Positions 1 through 11,215 of a stretch of 64,000 nucleotides of DNA are shown here, piece after piece. Under the pieces are notes generated by a model. That model saw only the letters and a program-made list of their open reading frames with translations, did no database searches and was not told where the DNA came from. A program made the position numbers and the translations under genes. How positions within the stretch are numbered: the stretch's first letter is position 1; the number at the start of each line of letters is the position of its first letter. This DNA is from Clostridia bacterium (GTDB lineage Bacteria > Bacillota > Clostridia > Oscillospirales > CAG-272). The stretch is from positions 1 through 64,000 of the forward strand of contig JAGAPG010000002.1 of assembly GCA_017623355.1 (NCBI GenBank), written 5' to 3'.

Positions 1-11
1 CAATTCGATAT

Positions 12-109
12 GAGATAAATCCCTCGTTTGCGAAGCAAACATATCGAGTGCGTCAGCACATATCGAACGCCGCAGGCGTATATCGAAAATCCCGCAAGGG
101 ATTTATCTC
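12..109. repeat. Nested hairpin array with ATATCGA spacers
   Basis: Four short hairpins stand in a row: 26-40 (6-bp stem, GAA loop), 48-59 (4-bp stem), 67-79 (5-bp stem, GCA loop) and 87-104 (7-bp stem, GCAA loop). Their stems differ in sequence, but the spacers between them are identical: ATATCGA at 41-47, 60-66 and 80-86. A 12-bp perfect inverted repeat, GAGATAAATCCC at 12-23 and its complement at 98-109, encloses the set, so the whole block could fold as one multi-branched structure. There is no coding sequence. The function is unknown; it could be a structured RNA, a protein-binding array or a miniature non-autonomous element. The left boundary may lie outside the window. Confidence 0.8.
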
Positions 110-157
110 GATGCGTGTTCTCCGTTAAGGATAACACGCTAAACGTAGCTTTTGTTT

Positions 158-688
158 TTATGAAATTCCGAATTCTTTGGCGAATTTAGCAATTATTTCA
201 ACCCAACGTTCGCCCTTAAACTCTCTTTTTACATCAGACATATCAACATATGCTCCACAACGAATACATTGAATAATAGCTTCCGCAAGAAGCGCCTCGT
301 ATTTGTAGCTGTCATGATAATAATCTTCAAAATCAATATTCATTTTTGAATTTATTCCTTCAACAGCACCAATATAAAAAGCGTTATCCTTGCCTAAAAG
401 AGAGCCTATTTTGTTAAAACACTTTAACGCCTCGCTAGCATCCTTTACAGTAAGCTTTCTTTTGTAAGAAACGAGCTTGAGATCGCCGCTTAAAATGTTA
501 TCTGTTGTTGTTTCGAGAATGGAGGCAAGATCTGTGAGTATAGAAATATCAGGAGCGCTTTCACCTCTTTCCCATTTTGAAACGGCTTGGTATGAAATGT
601 TAAGTCTGTTAGCAAGCTCGGCTTGAGTTAATCCCTTGTCTTTTCGTAATTCGGCAATTTGGTTGCCAACTTTTATAATATCGAACAT
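158..688 (-). CDS. XRE-family helix-turn-helix regulator
   Basis: A 176-residue protein. Residues about 8-62 form a classic Cro/CI-type HTH with the motif LTQAELANRLNISYQAVSKW, which is typical of DNA-binding regulators in Firmicutes. The remaining 110 residues match no domain I recognise; they are mixed charged with several Tyr and could sense a ligand or mediate dimerisation. The ATG is preceded by AAAGGAGA at good spacing. The gene is single, with its own promoter. An 8-bp palindrome, TGGGCCCA at 717-724, sits at the predicted transcription start and might be an operator. The target genes cannot be told from the sequence. Confidence 0.85.
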   Translation of the reverse strand: MFDIIKVGNQIAELRKDKGLTQAELANRLNISYQAVSKWERGESAPDISILTDLASILETTTDNILSGDLKLVSYKRKLTVKDASEALKCFNKIGSLLGKDNAFYIGAVEGINSKMNIDFEDYYHDSYKYEALLAEAIIQCIRCGAYVDMSDVKREFKGERWVEIIAKFAKEFGIS

Positions 689-729
689 AATAAATCTCCT
701 TTAAAATTGTATTTTGTGGGCCCATCTTT

Positions 730-758
730 ATGATATAATATAATTTTTGATTTTTCAA
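730..758 (-). promoter_or_regulatory. Promoter of the XRE regulator
   Basis: On the minus strand, TTGAAA (758-753), a 17-bp spacer, then TATCAT (735-730). The predicted start lies near 723, on the TGGGCCCA palindrome. The -10 box is imperfect, so confidence is moderate. Confidence 0.45.
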
Positions 759-806
759 TAACGAGATAGTTTTAAAAATTTACAAAAAACTCAACCTGCA
801 GTTTAG

Positions 807-834
807 AAAAAGCCTCTTTTGAAAGAGGCTTTTT
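807..834 (-). terminator. Intrinsic terminator after the SDR gene
   Basis: A 13-bp stem (807-819 with 822-834) with a GC core of GCCTC/GAGGC and a T-run on the minus strand, directly after the stop codon of the SDR gene. Confidence 0.85.
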
Positions 835-835
835 C

Positions 836-1555
836 TTATATTATAAATCCGCCATTTACAGAGAGTATTTGTCCTGTTATAAAGCTTGCTTCGTCTGATG
901 CTAAATAGAAAAGTGTATTTGCAATATCCTCGGGCACGCCTATCCTATTTAACGGAGTTTCGTCGATCAGCGAGCTTTTATCATCGTTGGAAAGATGTGA
1001 TGTCATATCTGTTTCAATAAGACCGGGAGAAACGCAATTTACGCGAATACCGGAAAGCCCTACCTCCTTGGCAAGTGCTTTTGTGAGTCCTATAATTCCG
1101 GCCTTTGAAACGGAGTAGTGAACTTCGCAGGAAGCACCGACCTCGCCCCACATAGAAGCAACGTTTAAAATAACTCCGCTTTTTTTGTTTATCATATGCT
1201 TTAACACTGCACGAGAGGAATAAAATGCACTCGAAAGATTTGTACTTATCATGCTTTCCCACATTTCATCACTAATGTCGGTAAAAAGGGAAAATTCACT
1301 TATTCCGGCATTATTTATAAGAATATCTATGGTGCCGAAGCAATCTATTGTTTTTTTTATAGCAGATGTCAGTTCCTTAGAATTTTTAACATCTACCTTA
1401 AAGCAGAGAACTCTTTCACTGTTCAAAAGCGGTAATTTCTCCTCGGGTGTGTTAAAAAACGTATAAGCGACATTGTATCCGTTATCATAAAATTTTTTGA
1501 CGGTTGCTGCGCCGATTCCTCGGCTTCCGCCCGTTATAAATACAGTTTTTTTCAT
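836..1555 (-). CDS. Short-chain dehydrogenase/reductase (FabG-like)
   Basis: A 239-residue SDR enzyme. The NAD(P)-binding TGGSRGIG motif is at the N-terminus, LINNAG follows in the middle, and the catalytic Ser and YSVSK pair are near residues 140-160. This gives a classical Rossmann oxidoreductase, closest in style to 3-oxoacyl-ACP reductase. The start was placed at the ATG at 1555, preceded by CGGAG; an upstream in-frame ATG has no Shine-Dalgarno. It stands alone rather than in a fatty acid synthesis cluster, so a sugar, alcohol or quinone substrate is equally possible. The promoter is back to back with that of the beta-galactosidase gene, which hints at shared use. Confidence 0.85.
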   Translation of the reverse strand: MKKTVFITGGSRGIGAATVKKFYDNGYNVAYTFFNTPEEKLPLLNSERVLCFKVDVKNSKELTSAIKKTIDCFGTIDILINNAGISEFSLFTDISDEMWESMISTNLSSAFYSSRAVLKHMINKKSGVILNVASMWGEVGASCEVHYSVSKAGIIGLTKALAKEVGLSGIRVNCVSPGLIETDMTSHLSNDDKSSLIDETPLNRIGVPEDIANTLFYLASDEASFITGQILSVNGGFII

Positions 1556-1572
1556 AATAGCTCCGAAAATAA

Positions 1573-4945
<3,373 letters not shown>

Positions 4946-4946
<1 letters not shown>

Positions 4947-4973
4947 AAAAATGAGGCAACAGCCTCATTTTTT
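4946..4973. terminator. Bidirectional terminator
   Basis: A 12-bp stem (4946-4957 with 4962-4973) with the loop AACA, and A/T runs on both sides. It separates the convergent lacZ operon and the ECF S-component gene. Confidence 0.9.
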
Positions 4974-5496
4974 ATTTGCGATCGTTTAATATGCTTTGAA
5001 CATTTTTGTTTTTGAGCAACAGAACCGAAACCGTAACGCCGATGAAAGCTCCGACAAAGCCTTGAATTGCGTTGAACGGAACATTTGCCAAAGCTGTGAT
5101 AGCATTTGAATACAATACCCATTCATAAATAAAATATCCAATTATCATTGTTATTTCGGCAACGGCAGCACCGATGATTTTGCTAAGCATTTCTTTTTGA
5201 AAATATTTAACTATAAATTTGTATATCAAAGCACACATAAGCGCCATAAAGGCTTTTATTATCAATGTCGCCGGCGCATATAACGCATAGCCCGAGGCAA
5301 GATCGGCAAGCATAGGACCTATTCCGCCTGCGACAGCTCCGTAAATCGGGCCTAAAATTATAGCACCGATAATAACGGCTGCATCTCCTAAATTGACATT
5401 ACCGATCGGTAATGGTATGAAAATCATAGTAGAAACAAACGAAAGCGCCATAAAAACAGCGCATAATGTAAGCTTTAAAATATGTTTGTGCTTCAA
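4972..5496 (-). CDS. ECF transporter substrate-binding (S) component
   Basis: A 174-residue, very hydrophobic protein with about five to six membrane helices. The pattern NLGDAAVIIGAIILGPIYGA followed by GGIGPMLADLASGY resembles the ECF S-component family PF07155, whose members bind vitamins or precursors and work with a shared energising module (EcfA-EcfA'-EcfT), not present here. I choose the TTG at 5496: it has GGAGA 8-12 nt upstream, while the ATG at 5511 has no ribosome site and almost touches the predicted transcription start (about 5521). The substrate cannot be read from the sequence; no riboswitch fits in the 25-nt leader. Confidence 0.8.
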   Translation of the reverse strand: MKHKHILKLTLCAVFMALSFVSTMIFIPLPIGNVNLGDAAVIIGAIILGPIYGAVAGGIGPMLADLASGYALYAPATLIIKAFMALMCALIYKFIVKYFQKEMLSKIIGAAVAEITMIIGYFIYEWVLYSNAITALANVPFNAIQGFVGAFIGVTVSVLLLKNKNVQSILNDRK

Positions 5497-5527
5497 AAGA
5501 TCATCTCCCATAAATAAATTTGTATTA

Positions 5528-5556
5528 ATAATATACCGATTCGATAAAAAAATCAA
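5528..5556 (-). promoter_or_regulatory. Promoter of the ECF S-component gene
   Basis: On the minus strand, TTGATT (5556-5551), 17-bp spacer, TATTAT (5533-5528). Confidence 0.6.
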
Positions 5557-5609
5557 TATATTATAATAATTTTTTTGTAAAAAATATTTGAACTTTTTTA
5601 AAAATAATA

Positions 5610-5638
5610 TTGACAAGTCAAATACTTTGTGATAAAAT
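5610..5638 (+). promoter_or_regulatory. Promoter of the rplU-prp-rpmA operon
   Basis: A consensus TTGACA (5610-5615), 17-bp spacer, TAAAAT (5633-5638). This is one of the strongest promoters in the window, as expected for ribosomal proteins. Confidence 0.85.
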
Positions 5639-5640
5639 CA

Positions 5641-5720
5641 TTGTGCCGCATAATGCCGTGGTCGAAAACAGCGTAAGCTTACCCGGCTTAGCGAGATTAG
5701 TTGAAAGTGAGGTGCTTTTC
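5641..5720 (+). promoter_or_regulatory. Ribosomal protein L21 leader
   Basis: About 75 nt of transcribed leader between the promoter and the GTG of rplU. It is visibly richer in GC than other leaders here and contains complementary blocks (TAAGC and GCTTA around 5673-5690; GCCG near 5654 and CGGC near 5684). L21 leaders of this size upstream of rplU are an established cis-regulatory family in low-GC Gram-positive bacteria. I assign it by position, length and structure, not by a covariance search. Confidence 0.65.
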
Positions 5721-6032
5721 GTGTTTGCAATAATCGTAACAGGCGGAAAGCAGTACAAAGTAAACGAAGGCGACATTATCTTCGTTGAAAAGCTTGGTGT
5801 AGCCGAGGGAGAAGAGGTTAAGTTTGAAAATGTTCTTGCTATTTCAAACGAAAACGGCTTCGTAGCAGGCGCTCCTTATGTTTCCGGTGCTTCCGTAACA
5901 GCTAAAGTTGTTCGTAACGGCAAAGCAAAGAAAATTTACGTTATGAAATATAAGGCTAAGAAGAACGAAAAAAAGAAAATCGGTCACAGACAGCCTTATA
6001 CAAAGATCCAAATCGAAAAAATCGAAGGCTAA
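5721..6032 (+). CDS. rplU: 50S ribosomal protein L21
   Basis: A 103-residue protein beginning [13 protein letters not shown] after the initiator, the invariant L21 N-terminus, and ending with the basic RNA-binding segment [15 protein letters not shown]21 binds 23S rRNA in the large subunit next to L20. The start is the GTG at 5721, with GAGG in the leader upstream; a longer in-frame reading to 5610 would begin in the promoter and is not real. The order rplU-prp-rpmA is conserved across Firmicutes. Confidence 0.97.
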   Translation: MFAIIVTGGKQYKVNEGDIIFVEKLGVAEGEEVKFENVLAISNENGFVAGAPYVSGASVTAKVVRNGKAKKIYVMKYKAKKNEKKKIGHRQPYTKIQIEKIEG

Positions 6033-6046
6033 TTCGGTAAAAAATT

Positions 6047-6415
6047 ATGACAAAAGTCGTATTTTTCAAATCGGGTGATTCATATTGGGGATTTGAAGAG
6101 CAGGGTCATGCAGGATTTGCAGAGAAAGGACAGGATATTGTTTGTTCAGCACTTTCTTCAATGACGATGCTTATAATAAATGCAATTGAGGTTGCATATT
6201 CCGCAGACGTGGATTACCAAATTGACGAAGAAACCACGAATATTCGAGTAACATCTCGTAGCGCATTGCCCGAATACGAGAATGATGAGAAGAAAAGATA
6301 TGCAATATCCGGACTTATCATGGCGTATTTTTATCAGCTCAACGATCTTGTCGATGAGTACTATGATTATCTTGATGTAGAGGTCGTAGAGAAAAGATAC
6401 GAAGGCAATAAATAA
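6047..6415 (+). CDS. prp: Ribosomal-processing cysteine protease Prp
   Basis: A 122-residue YsxB/Prp family protein. The catalytic His lies in [19 protein letters not shown] and the Cys in the same block (DIVCSA), the hallmark of the family. Prp removes the N-terminal extension of ribosomal protein L27, an essential maturation step in Firmicutes. The gene lies between rplU and rpmA, and the L27 gene just downstream carries exactly such an extension, so substrate and protease fit each other. Confidence 0.95.
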   Translation: MTKVVFFKSGDSYWGFEEQGHAGFAEKGQDIVCSALSSMTMLIINAIEVAYSADVDYQIDEETTNIRVTSRSALPEYENDEKKRYAISGLIMAYFYQLNDLVDEYYDYLDVEVVEKRYEGNK

Positions 6416-6445
6416 ACGTAAAATTGATTAACGGAGGAACATAAA

Positions 6446-6724
6446 ATGTTGAGACTTAGTTTACAGTTCTTCGCACACAAAAAGGGTGTTGGTTCTACAA
6501 AGAACGGTCGTGACAGTGAATCCAAACGTCTTGGCGTAAAGAAAGCAGATGGAGCATCTGTTGTTGCCGGCAATATCATTGTTAGACAAAGAGGAACAAA
6601 AATTCATCCCGGTACAAACGTAGGTATCGGATCTGACGATACACTTTTCGCATTGGCAGATGGCGTTGTAAAATTCGAGCACATCTCCAAGGATAAGAAA
6701 TGTGTAAGCGTTTACGCGAAATAA
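6446..6724 (+). CDS. rpmA: 50S ribosomal protein L27 (with cleavable N-terminus)
   Basis: A 92-residue L27. It begins [24 protein letters not shown] followed by Ala is the known Prp cleavage site, so the mature protein should start AHKKGVG. The N-terminal tail of L27 reaches the peptidyl transferase centre. GGAGG precedes the ATG. It is the last gene of its operon, followed by a terminator. Confidence 0.97.
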   Translation: MLRLSLQFFAHKKGVGSTKNGRDSESKRLGVKKADGASVVAGNIIVRQRGTKIHPGTNVGIGSDDTLFALADGVVKFEHISKDKKCVSVYAK

Positions 6725-6736
6725 TTTGTGAAAATG

Positions 6737-6762
6737 TCCGCTGAGAAATCAGCGGATTTTTT
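6737..6762 (+). terminator. Terminator after rpmA
   Basis: Stem TCCGCTGA (6737-6744) and TCAGCGGA (6749-6756) with a GAAA tetraloop, followed by six T. Confidence 0.9.
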
Positions 6763-6817
6763 CTTTCTCAAAACAAAAATAAATGACAAAATGTAATAAG
6801 AAAAATCACAAAATATC

Positions 6818-6846
6818 TTCACATATAATAAAAAATATGATACAAT
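6818..6846 (+). promoter_or_regulatory. Promoter of the suf-adhE operon
   Basis: TTCACA (6818-6823), 17-bp spacer, TACAAT (6841-6846) as part of the extended -10 TGATACAAT. Confidence 0.7.
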
Positions 6847-6920
6847 AATATGAATAATATTATTATGATTATAAAAATATGTTATATATTGAAAAATCGC
6901 GGATGCGAAAAGGAGGATTT

Positions 6921-7649
6921 ATGCTTAAGCTTGAAAATGTTTCTTTTGAAGTTGAAACAGAAGATTCGACAAAAAAAGAAATACTTAAAGACGTATCTAT
7001 CGAGATAGATGATAGATTTGTAGCAATAACAGGACCGAATGGCGGCGGGAAATCAACTCTTGCAAAAATAATAGCAGGAATTTATCAGCCAACATCGGGA
7101 AAAATATATTTTGACGGGATGGATATAACTAATATGTCTATTACTGACAGAGCAAAGCTTGGAATAAGCTTTGCGTTTCAGCAACCCGTTAGATTTAAAG
7201 GTCTTACGGTAAAGGACCTTATAACCTTAGCCGCAGGCAAAAAAATAAATGTTTCTGATGCTTGCACATATCTTTCCGAGGTTGGACTTTGTGCAAGAGA
7301 TTATATAGATAGAGAGGTCAACGCATCTCTTTCCGGTGGAGAGCTTAAAAGAATAGAAATTGCTATGATAATGGCAAGAGGAACAAAGCTCTCGGTATTT
7401 GATGAGCCCGAGGCAGGAATTGATCTTTGGAGCTTTAACAATCTTATACAGGTATTTCAAAAAATGTATAAAAAGACAAACGGCTCTATAATAATTATAT
7501 CTCATCAGGAAAGAATTCTTGATATTGCAGATAAGGTTGTTGTGGTGGCAAACGGAAGAATAAAGCAGTACGGAAAAAAATCAGAGATATTACCTGAGCT
7601 TCTTGGCAGAAATATGTCGCCGTGCAAGGTGCTTACGGATAATGAGTGA
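6921..7649 (+). CDS. sufC: Fe-S cluster assembly ATPase SufC
   Basis: A 242-residue ABC ATPase with Walker A GPNGGGKST, signature LSGGELKR and Walker B LSVFDEPEAGID. These, with the adjacent SufB/D-type gene, define SufC, which powers the scaffold during Fe-S cluster assembly in the cytosol. The start is the ATG at 6921 with AGGAGG upstream; the longer reading to 6879 lies in the leader. No sufD, sufS or sufU gene follows, so this is a two-gene CB system. Fe-S proteins nearby (PurF, possibly TtcA) are plausible clients. Confidence 0.93.
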   Translation: MLKLENVSFEVETEDSTKKEILKDVSIEIDDRFVAITGPNGGGKSTLAKIIAGIYQPTSGKIYFDGMDITNMSITDRAKLGISFAFQQPVRFKGLTVKDLITLAAGKKINVSDACTYLSEVGLCARDYIDREVNASLSGGELKRIEIAMIMARGTKLSVFDEPEAGIDLWSFNNLIQVFQKMYKKTNGSIIIISHQERILDIADKVVVVANGRIKQYGKKSEILPELLGRNMSPCKVLTDNE

Positions 7650-7658
7650 GGTTGAATT

Positions 7659-8576
7659 ATGGACATTATAAAAAAGAATTTACTTATGCAGATCGCCGAC
7701 CTTCATTCAACTCCCGAAGGGGCGTACAATATAAGAGCAAACGGAATGTTAGATTCCCGTAATACAACAAAGAATATTGATATTGTATCAAAGACCGATA
7801 AAAGTGGCATAGATATAATAATAAAGCCGGGTACTGTTAATGAAAGCGTTCATATTCCCGTTATAATAAGTGAAACTGGACTTAGAGAGATTGTTTACAA
7901 CGACTTTTATATTGGCGAGAACTCTGATGTCGTTATTATCGCAGGATGCGGTATTCATAACTGCGGCGATCAGACATCTCAGCATGATGGAATTCACACA
8001 TTTCATATAGGTAAAAACGCCAAGGTAAAATACGTTGAAAGACATTACGGTGACGGAGACGGAAACGGAGAAACTGTAATGAATCCTACCACCGTTGTTG
8101 AAATTGACGACGGCGGATATATGGAGATGGAAACTACACAGATAAAGGGAATAGACTCCACAAACCGTGTAACAACCGCAAAGCTCGGTAATGATGCAAA
8201 GATCGTTGTCAAGGAAAAAATAATGACACACGGCAAGCAATTTGCAAATACAGAATTTACAGTGGATCTTAACGGAGAAAATTCGGGAGCAAACGTGATT
8301 TCTCGTTCCGTTGCAAAGGATAGATCGCATCAGATATTTAAATCTAATATAAACGGCAATAATAAATGTTCAGGACATACCGAGTGCGATGCTATTATTA
8401 TGGATGAAGCGACAGTGAGCGCCATTCCGGAAATAACAGCAAACAGTATAGATGCAAGCCTTATTCACGAGGCTGCTATCGGAAAGATCGCAGGGGAACA
8501 GCTTATAAAGCTTATGACTCTCGGTCTTACCGAACAGGAAGCAGAGGAACAGATCGTAAGCGGATTCTTGAAATAA
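7659..8576 (+). CDS. sufB: SufB/SufD-family Fe-S scaffold protein
   Basis: A 305-residue protein of the SufBD family, shorter than full SufB (about 470). The beta-helix core is recognisable in VVIIAGCGIHNCG, in ISRSVAKDRSHQIFKSNI and in SGHTECDAIIMDE, and the C-terminal EAAIGKIAGEQLIKLMTLGL is the family signature. Single short SufB proteins paired only with SufC form the minimal SMS-type system known from anaerobes and methanogens. The Cys pair in GCGIHNCG could hold the nascent cluster, but that is inference. It lies 9 bp after sufC. Confidence 0.88.
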   Translation: MDIIKKNLLMQIADLHSTPEGAYNIRANGMLDSRNTTKNIDIVSKTDKSGIDIIIKPGTVNESVHIPVIISETGLREIVYNDFYIGENSDVVIIAGCGIHNCGDQTSQHDGIHTFHIGKNAKVKYVERHYGDGDGNGETVMNPTTVVEIDDGGYMEMETTQIKGIDSTNRVTTAKLGNDAKIVVKEKIMTHGKQFANTEFTVDLNGENSGANVISRSVAKDRSHQIFKSNINGNNKCSGHTECDAIIMDEATVSAIPEITANSIDASLIHEAAIGKIAGEQLIKLMTLGLTEQEAEEQIVSGFLK

Positions 8577-8593
8577 TTATTATAGGAGATTTT

Positions 8594-11206
8594 ATGAAAG
8601 AGTATCAAAAGGTAGAAAATATAAAAACTCTTGAAAATGCTTTTAAAAGAGTAAGAGCAGCGCAGGAAAAGTTTGCGACCTACACACAGGAGCAGGTGGA
8701 TAAAATATTTACTGCAGCAGCAATTGCTGCAAATAAAGAAAGAATACCGCTTGCAAAGCTCGCAGTTTCAGAAACGGGAATGGGAATAGTAGAGGATAAG
8801 GTTATAAAAAACCACCTTGCCGCAGAATTTGTTTATAACAAATATAAGGATGAAAAAACGTGTGGAGTTATTGAGGAGAATGTAGCAGGCGGATATCAAA
8901 AGATCGCATCTCCGATCGGCGTTATAGCAGCCGTTATTCCTACAACTAACCCAACATCTACCGCTATATTTAAAACACTTCTTGCTCTTAAAACTCGAAA
9001 CGGTATAATAATAAGTCCACATCCCAGAGCGAAAAACAGTACGATAGCTGCCGCCAAGACAGTTCTTGAGGCTGCAGTTGCTGCAGGAGCGCCCGAGGAC
9101 ATAATCGCTTGGATAGATGTGCCCAGCCTTGAGCTTACTAATTTTCTTATGAGCACTGCCGATATAATATTGGCAACAGGAGGACCGGGAATGGTGAAAT
9201 CTGCATATTCAAGCGGTAAACCTGCTCTCGGTGTCGGCGCGGGAAACACACCTGCAATAATTGATGACAGCGCGGATATATTGCTTGCGGTAAACTCAAT
9301 AATTCATTCAAAAACCTTTGATAATGGTATGATATGTGCATCAGAGCAATCTGTTATTGTTCTTGAATCTGTATATAAAAAGGTTAAGGACGAATTTAAA
9401 AAGAGAGGCTGCTACTTCCTTTCCGCAGAGGAAACTCAAAAGGTAAGAAAAACAATAATCATAAACGGAGCTCTTAACGCAAAAATCGTAGGACAAAGCG
9501 CGTATACGATAGCAAAGCTTGCGGGCGTTGAGGTCGATCCGAAAACCAAGATACTCATAGGAGAGGTTCATAAGGTCGATCTTAGTGAGGAATTTGCACA
9601 CGAAAAGCTTTCTCCGGTTCTTGCTATGTATAAAGCAAAAACCTTTGATGATGCTCTTGATAAAGCATATCATCTTATAGAGGATGGCGGACTTGGTCAT
9701 ACATCGTCTGTATATCTTAATGAATATACGGAAAAAGAAAAGATAGATAAGGTAAAGTATACGTTGAAAACCTGTCGTATTCTTGTCAACACACCGTCAT
9801 CACACGGCGGCGTGGGAGATGTTTATAACTTCTGCCTTGCACCGTCACTTACTCTCGGATGTGGCTCTTGGGGCGGAAACTCTACATCTGAAAATGTAGG
9901 AGTAAAACATCTTCTTAATACAAAAATCGTTGCAATAAGGAGGGAAAATATGCTTTGGTTCAGAGTTCCTGAAAAGGTATATATAAAAAAGGGTTGTCTT
10001 GGCGTTGCTCTTGACGAGCTTAAAAGCGTTATGAATAAGAAAAAAGCATTTATAGTGACGGACAAATTCTTATTTGAAAACGGATATATCAAGCCGATTA
10101 CAGATAAGCTTACCGAAATGGGAATTCAGTATTCAACCTTCCACGATGTAGAGCCTGATCCTACACTTGCATGCGCAAAGGAAGGCGCAAAGCAGATGTT
10201 ATCCTTCTTGCCTGATGTTATAATTGCGCTTGGCGGAGGAAGTGCTATGGATGCAGCCAAGATAATGTGGGTGCTTTACGAGCATCCGGAGGTTGATTTT
10301 ATGGATATGGCTATGCGATTTATGGATATTCGCAAAAGAGTATATCCTTTCCCAAAAATGGGCGAAAAGGCTTATTTTATTGCTATTCCCACATCGGCAG
10401 GTACAGGAAGCGAGGTGACTCCCTTCGCGGTTATCACTGATGAGCAAAGCGGAGTAAAATATCCCTTAGCTGATTACGAGCTTCTTCCTAATATGGCAAT
10501 CGTAGATACTGATTTTCATATGAGCGCACCTAAGGGGCTTACAGCCGCATCAGGTATTGATGCAGTAACTCACGCCCTTGAAGCGTATGCTTCGATAATG
10601 GCGACCGATTATACAGACGGACTTGCGCTTAGAGCTCTTAAAATGATATTTGAATATCTTCCTAAGGCATACGATAACGGACAAAATGATGTTATCGCTC
10701 GAGAAAAGATGGCAAATGCCGCAACAATGGCAGGAATGGCTTTCGCAAACGCATTCCTTGGAATATGCCATTCTATGGCTCATAAACTTGGATCATTTTA
10801 TCATTTACCTCACGGTGTAGCAAATGCTCTTATGATAAATGAGGTAATAAGATTCAATGCTGAGGAAGCGCCTACAAAGATGGGAACGTTTTCACAATAC
10901 GATCACCCTCACACACTTGCAAGATATGCTGAGATAGCCGATTATCTCGGACTTAAGGGAAAGAGCGACGAGGATAAGCTTGAAGCTCTCATAACTCACA
11001 TAAACGCCCTTAAAGAAAAGATAGGAATAAAATCGTCTATTAAGGATTACGGTGTTGACGAGCAGGAATTTTTAAGCCGTCTTGACGACATGGTAGAGCA
11101 AGCCTTTGATGACCAATGTACAGGAGCGAACCCGAGATATCCTCTTATGAGTGAAATGAAGCAAATGTATCTCAACGCATATTACGGAACGAACGAAAAG
11201 GTATAG
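8594..11206 (+). CDS. adhE: Bifunctional acetaldehyde-CoA / alcohol dehydrogenase
   Basis: An 870-residue AdhE that converts acetyl-CoA to ethanol in two NADH-dependent steps. The N-terminal aldehyde dehydrogenase half carries the catalytic Cys in GMICASEQS (about residue 247). The linker GCGSWGGNSTSENVG is typical. The C-terminal iron-dependent alcohol dehydrogenase half has GGGSAMDAAK, GTGSEVTPFAV and the metal motif GICHSMAHKLGSFYHLPHG. AdhE polymerises into spirosomes in other bacteria. It lies 17 bp after sufB, so it is probably transcribed with the Fe-S genes. It recycles NADH in fermentation. Confidence 0.97.
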   Translation: MKEYQKVENIKTLENAFKRVRAAQEKFATYTQEQVDKIFTAAAIAANKERIPLAKLAVSETGMGIVEDKVIKNHLAAEFVYNKYKDEKTCGVIEENVAGGYQKIASPIGVIAAVIPTTNPTSTAIFKTLLALKTRNGIIISPHPRAKNSTIAAAKTVLEAAVAAGAPEDIIAWIDVPSLELTNFLMSTADIILATGGPGMVKSAYSSGKPALGVGAGNTPAIIDDSADILLAVNSIIHSKTFDNGMICASEQSVIVLESVYKKVKDEFKKRGCYFLSAEETQKVRKTIIINGALNAKIVGQSAYTIAKLAGVEVDPKTKILIGEVHKVDLSEEFAHEKLSPVLAMYKAKTFDDALDKAYHLIEDGGLGHTSSVYLNEYTEKEKIDKVKYTLKTCRILVNTPSSHGGVGDVYNFCLAPSLTLGCGSWGGNSTSENVGVKHLLNTKIVAIRRENMLWFRVPEKVYIKKGCLGVALDELKSVMNKKKAFIVTDKFLFENGYIKPITDKLTEMGIQYSTFHDVEPDPTLACAKEGAKQMLSFLPDVIIALGGGSAMDAAKIMWVLYEHPEVDFMDMAMRFMDIRKRVYPFPKMGEKAYFIAIPTSAGTGSEVTPFAVITDEQSGVKYPLADYELLPNMAIVDTDFHMSAPKGLTAASGIDAVTHALEAYASIMATDYTDGLALRALKMIFEYLPKAYDNGQNDVIAREKMANAATMAGMAFANAFLGICHSMAHKLGSFYHLPHGVANALMINEVIRFNAEEAPTKMGTFSQYDHPHTLARYAEIADYLGLKGKSDEDKLEALITHINALKEKIGIKSSIKDYGVDEQEFLSRLDDMVEQAFDDQCTGANPRYPLMSEMKQMYLNAYYGTNEKV

Positions 11207-11215
11207 GAGGGCATT

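Noticed and set aside
12..109. CRISPR array or transposon end
   Set aside because: The repeated unit is only 7 bp, the spacers are hairpins, there are no cas genes, and no transposase or target-site duplication is visible.
5497..5530. Vitamin riboswitch before the ECF S-component gene
   Set aside because: The promoter leaves a leader of about 25 nt and no aptamer sequence is visible.
7788..8330. A 180-codon open frame on the minus strand
   Set aside because: It is antisense to sufB, Cys- and Tyr-rich in an unnatural way, with no promoter or ribosome site.
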